NCBI GenBank assembly: GCA_035530135.1
Contig: DATKVJ010000087.1
Location: forward strand, 1-8,922
Direction of reading: 5' to 3'
Length of the DNA stretch: 8,922 bases
Source of the DNA: CAIYYX01 sp035530135
Lineage (GTDB): Bacteria; Pseudomonadota; Gammaproteobacteria; Burkholderiales; Rhodocyclaceae
Of this stretch, positions 1 through 8,922 are shown in pieces. Every line of letters begins with the position of its first letter. Positions within the stretch are counted from its first letter, which is position 1. The notes under the pieces were generated by a model. It was not told the DNA's origin, searched no databases, and was given only the letters and a program-made list of their open reading frames with translations. A program made the position numbers and the translations under genes.

Positions 1-1598
<1,598 letters not shown>

Positions 1599-1650
1599 GC
1601 TAAGCTCTCCTCGGGCCGCTCAGGCCAGGGTAAACGTAAATAATCGGTTG

Positions 1651-1679
1651 ATTCTAGAGCCGATCGAGCCGGGGCGCAA
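1651..1679 (-). promoter_or_regulatory. Possible sigma-70 promoter for ftsH in the rlmE-ftsH gap
   Basis: Read on the minus strand, TTGCGC (1679-1674) and TAGAAT (1656-1651) are separated by 17 bp. The -10 matches the consensus at five of six positions, but the -35 matches at only three. Transcription would start near 1644, about 45 nt before the ftsH TTG. The -35 overlaps a small hairpin, GCGCA-AAC-TGCGC (1674-1686), directly after the rlmE stop. The gap also holds 5-bp inverted arms ATCGG/CCGAT (1643-1647 and 1660-1664). This is inferred from motifs only. ftsH may instead be read solely from upstream of rlmE. Confidence 0.35.
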
Positions 1680-1686
1680 ACTGCGC

Positions 1687-2316
1687 TCAGCGGCCGCTCG
1701 CGCGCTTTTTCCTTGCCAGCAGGAAGGTCTCTGCGCTTCTCCCCCGGGATGCCGCCGGTTTGCGCACCAGTACCTGCTCGAAAACCTGCCGCAAGGACTC
1801 CCGCAATTCCATGTAGCCGGCACCCTGAAACACTTTGACCAGCATGTCGCCGCCCGGTTTCAAATGCTCTTTGGCAAATTCCAGGGTCAATTCCGCCAAA
1901 TGCATCACTCGAGCCTGATCGCTCAACTGGATACCCGACATATTGGGCGCCATGTCGGATAAAACAAGGTCCACCGATCTGCCGTCCAGGCTGGCTTCCA
2001 GCCGGTGCAGCACCTCGTCTTCGCGGAAATCGCCCTGGATGAATTCGACGCCATGGACCGGCACCAACTCCAGAAGATCCAGCGCATAGAGCCTGCCGCC
2101 GGGCTGGATGCGTCTGGCGGCCAGCTGCGACCAGCTGCCGGGTGCCGCACCGAGGTCGACCACCAGCATCCCGGGCCGCAGCAGGTGCTCCTTGTCGTCG
2201 ATCTCCATCAGCTTGAACACCGCGCGCGAGCGCCAGCCTTCCGCTCTCGCCCGCTGCACGTAGGCGTCGTTGATATGCTCGTGGATCCAAGCCTTGTTGG
2301 TCTTGTGCTTCTTCAA
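1687..2316 (-). CDS. rlmE: 23S rRNA (uridine-2552-2'-O)-methyltransferase RlmE (FtsJ/RrmJ)
   Basis: RlmE transfers a methyl group from S-adenosylmethionine to the 2'-O of U2552 in the A loop of 23S rRNA, a late step in 50S subunit assembly. The protein is 209 aa, the usual size. The SAM-binding motif DLGAAPGSWSQ is at residues 54-64. The family's K-D-K-E catalytic tetrad is visible as K35 (FKLMEID), D121 (LSDMAPN), K161 (LVKVFQG) and E196 (SAETFLL). The start is TTG: the next upstream in-frame codons are GGC and a TAA stop, and the first internal ATG would remove K35. Upstream on the coding strand there is only a weak ribosome-site candidate, a G-run (2332-2328) 11 nt away. It runs divergently from yhbY with 16 bp between start codons and precedes ftsH by 88 bp. 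Its promoter must therefore lie inside the 5' part of yhbY; I see no strong match there. Confidence 0.96.
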   Translation of the reverse strand: MKKHKTNKAWIHEHINDAYVQRARAEGWRSRAVFKLMEIDDKEHLLRPGMLVVDLGAAPGSWSQLAARRIQPGGRLYALDLLELVPVHGVEFIQGDFREDEVLHRLEASLDGRSVDLVLSDMAPNMSGIQLSDQARVMHLAELTLEFAKEHLKPGGDMLVKVFQGAGYMELRESLRQVFEQVLVRKPAASRGRSAETFLLARKKRASGR

Positions 2317-2326
2317 GCCTTACAAT
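2297..2326 (+). promoter_or_regulatory. Candidate yhbY promoter, predicting a leaderless mRNA
   Basis: TACAAT (2321-2326) matches the -10 consensus at five of six positions. TTGGTC (2297-2302) is a poor -35 (three of six) at 18-bp spacing. The -10 ends 6 bp before the yhbY ATG at 2333, so transcription would begin at or within a base or two of the start codon. No purine-rich Shine-Dalgarno precedes this ATG; the preceding bases are GCCCCC. The -35 lies in the first codons of rlmE on the other strand. The element is inferred from motif and position. Confidence 0.4.
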
Positions 2327-2332
2327 GCCCCC

Positions 2333-2740
2333 ATGAATAGTCAAAACCCATCCCTGACGCCGGCCCAGCGCAGCGCGTTGCGTGCGCGCGCCCACGGCCT
2401 CTCACCGGTCGTCAGTATCGCCCAGAAGGGCCTGACGGAGACGGTACTGGCGGAAATAGACCGCAGCCTCTCTTCCCACGAACTGGTCAAGATCCGCGTC
2501 TTCGACGTCGAGCGCCCGGATCGCGAGGCGCTGCTGGCCGAAATCTGCGCCAAGCTCGGCGCCGCCCCGGTGCAGCACATCGGAAAACTGCTGGTCGTCT
2601 GGCGCGAAAAGCCCGAAGCCGCGGCAACGGCAGCCAAGCCGGCTCCTAGGCGGCGGGCGGCGGCGCGGCTGACCAAGAAGGCGGCCGCGGCGAAGACCGA
2701 GAGGAGCGCCAAAGCCACGCCGCGGCGCAGGACACGGTAG
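2333..2740 (+). CDS. yhbY: YhbY-type ribosome-associated RNA-binding protein (CRM domain)
   Basis: This is a CRS1/YhbY (CRM) domain protein; the family binds RNA and E. coli YhbY associates with pre-50S ribosomal particles. The ATG at 2333 gives 135 aa. Residues about 7-97 align along the whole E. coli protein (97 aa), including the GLTExVLAEI and SSHELVKIRV segments and the HIGKLLVVWR end. Two things are odd. The loop that is normally GxxG reads A30-Q-K-G33, so the first glycine is replaced. A tail of about 38 residues rich in Ala, Lys and Arg (ending PRRRTR) follows the domain and could add non-specific RNA affinity, which is inference. In-frame TTG codons upstream (2294, 2297, 2303) would extend the protein into rlmE and do not fit the family's N-terminus. 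The TAG stop (2738-2740) is part of the GTAG head of the adjoining repeat. Like rlmE, it is linked to 23S rRNA maturation. Confidence 0.93.
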   Translation: MNSQNPSLTPAQRSALRARAHGLSPVVSIAQKGLTETVLAEIDRSLSSHELVKIRVFDVERPDREALLAEICAKLGAAPVQHIGKLLVVWREKPEAAATAAKPAPRRRAAARLTKKAAAAKTERSAKATPRRRTR

Positions 2741-2815
2741 GTCGGGCTTGAGCCCGATTGCGCGCAGTCCCAGAGGGGCTTCTTCCTCCGGTCGTCGGGC
2801 TCAAGCCCGACCTAC
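2737..2815. repeat. REPIN-like paired REP element (21-bp perfect inverted repeat)
   Basis: The left arm (2737-2757) begins GTAGGTCGGGCTTGAGC and the right arm (2795-2815) is its exact reverse complement over 21 bp. The spacer is 37 bp. Each arm is itself a palindrome (TCGGGCT, two-base loop, AGCCCGA), and each begins with GTAG when read inward. A GTAG/GGAG head followed by a palindrome is the known layout of REP sequences mobilised by REP-associated tyrosine transposases (RAYTs), and two inverted copies make a REPIN. It covers nearly the whole convergent intergenic space: the yhbY stop is inside its first four bases, and the DUF4149 stop lies 3 bp beyond its end. The folded RNA could stop transcription from both sides, although no clear U-run follows. 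No RAYT gene is in the window. Confidence 0.8.
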
Positions 2816-2818
2816 GCC

Positions 2819-3274
2819 TTATCGCCGCTCCTGCCAGAGCATCAGCCAGAGTCCGAGCAGGCATTCGATCAAATAGAGCCCGCTCGAGACGCCGTGCCAG
2901 GCCAGGAAGCGGTCGCGCATCACGCTCTCCATGACGTTGCGCGGCCAGGCCTCCTGCTTGAGCTGGGCGAGTATCGGCTGGATGCCGAAGTGCCCGGCCA
3001 GGGTCAAGGCGAGCATTGCCAGCACCAGCCAGAACACGCCGGACTTCAGCACGCCCGGGCCGCGCCGCAGACCGAGGAACAGCAGCAGGTAGGCGGCACA
3101 GGCCACGCCGACCCAGGCCTGAGCGGTGAACAAGGCCCCGGCGAGTTTGCCGGCCAGGCTGCGATCGGCGAGCTGGGCGAACAGTATCGGCGCCACCAGG
3201 CCGCCGACGGTCCACAGGCTGCCGACCCAGAGGCTGACCGCGACGGCATAGAGCGCCTCCGAGAGCTTTCTCAT
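2819..3274 (-). CDS. DUF4149 family four-helix membrane protein, function unknown
   Basis: A 151-aa hydrophobic protein with four predicted membrane helices near residues 8-33, 45-69, 77-98 and 127-147. The sequence resembles the DUF4149 family found beside greA in many betaproteobacteria. Recognisable conserved points are the W-x-G-x-L-W segment in helix 1, G-x-x-P-I-L at its end, H95-F-G-I-Q-P after helix 3, and W126-H-G-x-S with L-I-E-C-L-L-G-L in helix 4. The loop between helices 3 and 4 (about residues 99-126) is polar and charged. No enzymatic motif is visible and no function is known to me. The ATG lies 4 nt after the greA stop with no convincing ribosome site, so translation probably depends on coupling to greA. 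It is the last gene of the carA operon and ends against the REPIN. Confidence 0.88.
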   Translation of the reverse strand: MRKLSEALYAVAVSLWVGSLWTVGGLVAPILFAQLADRSLAGKLAGALFTAQAWVGVACAAYLLLFLGLRRGPGVLKSGVFWLVLAMLALTLAGHFGIQPILAQLKQEAWPRNVMESVMRDRFLAWHGVSSGLYLIECLLGLWLMLWQERR

Positions 3275-3278
3275 GCCG

Positions 3279-3751
3279 CTAGAGGTACTTGACGTCGAGC
3301 ACTTCGTATTCGCGCACGCCGCCGGGGGTGTGCACCTCGACCACGTCGCCCTCGAACTTGCCGATCAGGGCGCGCGCCACCGGGGAATTGACCGACACCT
3401 TGCCGGCCTTGATGTCGGCCTCGTCGTCGCCGACGATCTGGTAGCTCACCGTCTTGCCGCCCTCGATATCCTCCAGCTCGACCGTGGCGCCGAAGACCAC
3501 GCGGCCGTCGGCGTCGAGCAGCTTGGGGTCGATGATCTGGGCATTGCCGAGCTTGCCCTCGACCTCCTTGATCCGGCCCTCGATGAAACCCTGGCGCTCC
3601 TTGGCGGCGTCGTACTCGGCGTTCTCGGAGAGATCGCCGTGGGACCTCGCCTCGGCGATGGCGGCGATGACGCTCGGTCGGTCGACGGTCTTCAGGCGGT
3701 GCAGCTCGGCGCGCAAGAGTTCGGCGCCGTGCACGGTGATGGGGACTTTGC

Positions 3752-3755
<4 letters not shown>
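3279..3755 (-). CDS. greA: Transcription elongation factor GreA
   Basis: GreA binds the secondary channel of RNA polymerase and triggers cleavage of backtracked RNA, rescuing arrested complexes. The protein is 158 aa, the same length as the E. coli protein. Residues 1-75 form the antiparallel coiled coil. Its tip carries D41-L-S-E44-N-A-E-Y-D, with the acidic pair D41/E44 that positions the catalytic magnesium ion. Residues about 80-158 are the FKBP-like C-terminal domain, with V-x-S-P-V-A-R-A-L-I-G. The ATG overlaps the carB TGA by 4 nt (ATGA), indicating translational coupling. The carB-greA pairing is common in beta- and gammaproteobacteria. No separate promoter is evident in the last bases of carB. 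Confidence 0.98.
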
Positions 3756-6970
<3,215 letters not shown>

Positions 6971-6972
6971 GG

Positions 6973-7611
6973 TTATCTCAGGGTCGCACTCGCGAGCTTG
7001 GCGGCGAAGCCGATGAACAGCGCGCCGACTCCGCCGGTGGCTGCCGCCGCCAGCCGGCGCCGGCGCCGGAACTGGTCGGCCAGGCGGGCACCGCCGAAGA
7101 TCAGCAGCGAGAGATAGGAGGCGCTGACGATCTGGCAGATCAGGCCGAGCAGCAGAAACGACAGGGCCGGATGGGCATAGCTAGGATCGACGAACTGGAC
7201 GAAGAAGGCGATGAAGAACAGGATGGCCTTGGGATTGACCAGGCTGATCAGGAGCGCGGTGTGGAAGGGGCGCGAGGCGTCGCGCTCACGCTCGGTGGTC
7301 ACGGCCGCGCCGTGCCAGCCGGCCCAGGCGTGCCTCACCAGGCCGAAGCCGAGCCAGGCCAGATAGGCGGCGCCGGCATATTTGACGACCATGAACAGTT
7401 CCGGATTGGCCTTGAGCAGCGAGGCCACGCCGCCGGCCGAGAGCAGCATCAGCAGCGAGTCGCCCAGGAAGATGCCGCAGGCGCCCTGATAACCGTGGGT
7501 GACGCCGCGTCGCGTCGCGACCGAGAGCACGTAGAGCGAGTTGGGCCCGGGCAGGAGCACGATGGCGACCGTGCCCAGCACGTAGGTCCAAAGATCGGTG
7601 ATGCCGAACAT
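6973..7611 (-). CDS. leuE: LeuE-like amino-acid exporter (LysE/RhtB family)
   Basis: This is a 212-aa inner-membrane exporter of the LysE/RhtB family. It is the same length as E. coli LeuE (leucine efflux) and alignable end to end by eye: LWTYVLG..IVLLPGPNSLYVL at the N-terminus, ACGIFLGDSLLMLL, LVNPKAILFFIAFFVQFVD in the middle, and GALFIGFAAKLA at the end. Helices lie near residues 8-30, 42-64, 72-92, 117-140, 149-172 and 190-208, giving the expected six. The family signature PGPN is at residues 21-24 and N-P-K at 126-128. The ATG overlaps the carA TGA by one base (TGATG), and the stop lies 2 nt before carB, so it is fully embedded between the two CarAB subunit genes. The substrate is inferred from similarity only: leucine, or another amino acid such as arginine, is possible. 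Confidence 0.9.
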   Translation of the reverse strand: MFGITDLWTYVLGTVAIVLLPGPNSLYVLSVATRRGVTHGYQGACGIFLGDSLLMLLSAGGVASLLKANPELFMVVKYAGAAYLAWLGFGLVRHAWAGWHGAAVTTERERDASRPFHTALLISLVNPKAILFFIAFFVQFVDPSYAHPALSFLLLGLICQIVSASYLSLLIFGGARLADQFRRRRRLAAAATGGVGALFIGFAAKLASATLR

Positions 7612-8738
7612 CAGGCCGCCATCAGCTTGGTGAAGCGGTCGAACAGATAGGCGACGTCGTGCGGACCCGGGCTCGCTTCCGGGTGGCCCTGGAAGCTGAA
7701 CGCCGGCACGTCGGTGCGCGCTACGCCCTGCAGGCTGGCGTCGAACAGCGAGACGTGGGTGGTGCGCAGATTGTCCGGCAGGGACTGGGCATCCACGGCG
7801 AAGCCGTGATTCTGGCTGGTGATCGCGACGCGCCCGGTGTCGAGATCCTTGACCGGATGATTGGCGCCGTGATGGCCGAACTTCATCTTCATCGTCTTCG
7901 CGCCCGAAGCCAGCGCCAAGAGCTGGTGGCCCAGACAGATGCCGAAGGTCGGGATGCCGCGCGCGAGGAACTCGCGGATGGCGGCGACGGCGTAGTCGCA
8001 GGGCTCCGGGTCGCCGGGGCCGTTGGAAAGGAAGATGCCGTCCGGGTTCAGCGCCAGGACCTCGGCCGCGGCGGTCTGCGCCGGCACCACGGTGAGCCGG
8101 CAACCGCGGCTTGCCAGCATGCGCAGGATGTTGCGCTTGATGCCGAAGTCGTAGGCGACGACGTGATACTTGGGATTCTCCGCAGCGGCATGAGCCTTGC
8201 CCAGCCGCCACTCGCCCTCGTTCCAGGAATAGGGCTGATCGGCGCTCACCACCTTGGCCAGATCCATCCCGGCGAGACCGGGGAAGGCCCGCGCCTGACC
8301 GATCGCGGCGGCTTCGTCCGGATTTTCGCCGGAGACCAGGCAGCCGCTCTGGGCGCCGCCTTCGCGCAGAATCCGGGTCAGCTTGCGGGTGTCGATGCCG
8401 GCGATGGCGACCACCCCTTCCGCCTTCAGATAAGCGCCGAGCGACTGTTCGGAGCGCCAGTTGGAAACAGCCAGGGGCAGGTCGCGGATCACCAGGCCGG
8501 CGGCGAAGATCCGGCCGGATTCGCAATCCTCGCGATTGACGCCGGTATTGCCGATATGGGGATAGGTCAGGGTGACGATCTGGCGGCAATAGGAGGGATC
8601 GGTGAGGATCTCCTGGTAGCCCGACATCGCGGTATTGAACACCACCTCGCCAATGCTGCTGCCGGCGGCGCCCACGCCCTGACCGCGAAATACCGTCCCG
8701 TCGGCAAGTGCAAGTATGGCGGGCGGGTACTGTTTCAC
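7611..8738 (-). CDS. carA: Carbamoyl-phosphate synthase small (glutaminase) subunit CarA
   Basis: CarA hydrolyses glutamine and passes ammonia through a tunnel to CarB. The protein is 375 aa. The N-terminal CPSase small-chain domain (about residues 1-150) includes GEVVFNTAMSGYQEILTDPS and GIDTRKLTRILR. The C-terminal class-I glutamine amidotransferase domain (about 190-375) carries nucleophile C268 in FGICLGHQLLALASG and the partners H352 and E354 in QGHPEASPGP, against C269, H353 and E355 in E. coli. SNGPGDP (residues 238-244) is also typical. I chose the GTG start at 8738 because AGGAG (8750-8746) lies 7 nt upstream and VKQYPPAILALADGT fits the family's N-terminus. A longer frame back to an ATG at 8819 would run through the leader hairpins with no ribosome site. 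It is the first gene of the carA-leuE-carB-greA-DUF4149 operon. Confidence 0.98.
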   Translation of the reverse strand: MKQYPPAILALADGTVFRGQGVGAAGSSIGEVVFNTAMSGYQEILTDPSYCRQIVTLTYPHIGNTGVNREDCESGRIFAAGLVIRDLPLAVSNWRSEQSLGAYLKAEGVVAIAGIDTRKLTRILREGGAQSGCLVSGENPDEAAAIGQARAFPGLAGMDLAKVVSADQPYSWNEGEWRLGKAHAAAENPKYHVVAYDFGIKRNILRMLASRGCRLTVVPAQTAAAEVLALNPDGIFLSNGPGDPEPCDYAVAAIREFLARGIPTFGICLGHQLLALASGAKTMKMKFGHHGANHPVKDLDTGRVAITSQNHGFAVDAQSLPDNLRTTHVSLFDASLQGVARTDVPAFSFQGHPEASPGPHDVAYLFDRFTKLMAA

Positions 8739-8745
8739 GATCGGG

Positions 8746-8750
8746 CTCCT
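8746..8750 (-). promoter_or_regulatory. Ribosome binding site of carA
   Basis: AGGAG on the minus strand lies 7 nt before GTG (8738-8736). It is the strongest Shine-Dalgarno in the operon and decides the non-ATG start of carA. Confidence 0.85.
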
Positions 8751-8759
8751 GGGGCGGCG

Positions 8760-8815
8760 AGAGGGGTTTCCTCTACATGTGCAAAGCGGGACAGGCCTCG
8801 GCCCACCCCGCTTTG
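8760..8815 (-). promoter_or_regulatory. Stem-loops in the carA mRNA leader
   Basis: Two hairpins fit the leader between the predicted transcription start and the carA ribosome site. The first has a perfect 9-bp stem, CAAAGCGGG pairing with CCCGCTTTG (arms 8807-8815 and 8782-8790), with a 16-nt GC-rich loop. The second has a 5-bp stem, AGAGG/CCTCT (8770-8774 and 8760-8764), and ends 9 nt before the ribosome site. Neither is followed by a U-run on the minus strand, so a simple terminator is not supported. They could affect translation or mRNA stability. Their role in pyrimidine or arginine control is unknown. Confidence 0.5.
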
Positions 8816-8827
8816 TCAAACGTGTGA

Positions 8828-8857
8828 ATTATAGCGCCGGAGCGCCGATCCAGGCAA
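8828..8857 (-). promoter_or_regulatory. Sigma-70 promoter of the carA operon
   Basis: Read on the minus strand, TTGCCT (8857-8852, four of six against TTGACA) and a perfect TATAAT (8833-8828) are separated by 18 bp. The predicted start of transcription is near 8820, giving a leader of about 82 nt before the carA GTG. It is the best promoter match in the intergenic sequences and should drive all five genes. I do not see a full palindromic ArgR box over it, only a half-site-like TGAATTAT on the plus strand overlapping the -10. Confidence 0.75.
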
Positions 8858-8900
8858 GGCGGATGACGGACGGGGTGTTGATGGACATTCGACCTGAAAT

Positions 8901-8920
8901 CGCCGGGTCTCGCCCCGGCG
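8901..8920 (-). terminator. Possible terminator of a gene upstream of carA
   Basis: A perfect 7-bp GC stem (CGCCGGG at 8901-8907, CCCGGCG at 8914-8920) has a 6-nt loop. On the minus strand it is followed by ATTTC, a weak U-stretch. It may end a minus-strand gene just outside the window, but the run of T is too short for confidence. The rest of 8858-8900 shows no gene or clear site. Confidence 0.35.
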
Positions 8921-8922
8921 GG

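Noticed and set aside
2308..2336. Sigma-32-like CCCCAT near the yhbY start
   Set aside because: The upstream CTTGAA element is poor (CTTCTT), and transcription would begin inside yhbY.
6973..8589. A 538-codon minus-strand frame suggesting a CarA-region/exporter fusion
   Set aside because: Only the last 212 residues are a real protein. The upstream part is carA read in the wrong frame, and the exporter has its own ATG at the carA stop.
8739..8819. A 27-residue N-terminal extension of CarA from an ATG at 8819
   Set aside because: It would start about one base from the predicted transcription start and run through the leader hairpins. GTG at 8738 has an ideal ribosome site and matches the family's N-terminus.
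8822..8835. ArgR box over the carA -10
   Set aside because: Only a TGAATTAT half-site is visible. The matching half at the correct spacing is absent.

Overview
This GC-rich window is an ordinary chromosomal housekeeping locus, most likely from a betaproteobacterium. The evidence is the gene order carA - leuE-like - carB - greA - DUF4149 gene on the minus strand, then yhbY on the plus strand, then rlmE - ftsH on the minus strand, together with the family sequences (for example the G-S-P-G-T-G-K-T form of the FtsH Walker A motif). Placement in a Rhodocyclales- or Nitrosomonadales-like lineage is a guess from gene order. I found no phage, defence, CRISPR, insertion-sequence, rRNA or tRNA genes and no undescribed multi-gene system. 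The points of interest are regulatory and architectural.

Region 1 (8739-8922, right edge) is the control region of the carA operon, read leftward. It has a good sigma-70 promoter with a perfect TATAAT -10, a leader of about 80 nt carrying a 9-bp hairpin and a smaller one, and a clear Shine-Dalgarno in front of a GTG start. A GC hairpin at the very edge may end an upstream gene.

Region 2 (2819-8738) is a compact minus-strand operon: carA, a LeuE/RhtB-type amino-acid exporter, carB, greA and a four-helix DUF4149 membrane protein. The junctions are a 1-nt overlap, a 2-nt gap, a 4-nt overlap and a 4-nt gap, so translational coupling is very likely. CarA and CarB together make carbamoyl phosphate for arginine and pyrimidine synthesis. 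The exporter between the two subunit genes is the unusual feature of this operon.

Region 3 (2737-2815) is a perfect 21-bp inverted repeat with GTAG-headed, self-palindromic arms, which looks like a REPIN (paired REP elements). It fills almost all of the space between the convergent yhbY and DUF4149 genes and supplies the stop codon of yhbY.

Region 4 (1-2740) holds divergent ribosome and protein quality-control genes. yhbY (ribosome-associated CRM-domain protein) and rlmE (23S rRNA U2552 methyltransferase) have start codons only 16 bp apart, and the -10 element facing yhbY predicts a leaderless mRNA. ftsH, the membrane AAA+ zinc protease, follows rlmE after an 88-bp gap with a possible promoter of its own. 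It runs off the left edge about 100 residues before the family's usual end.
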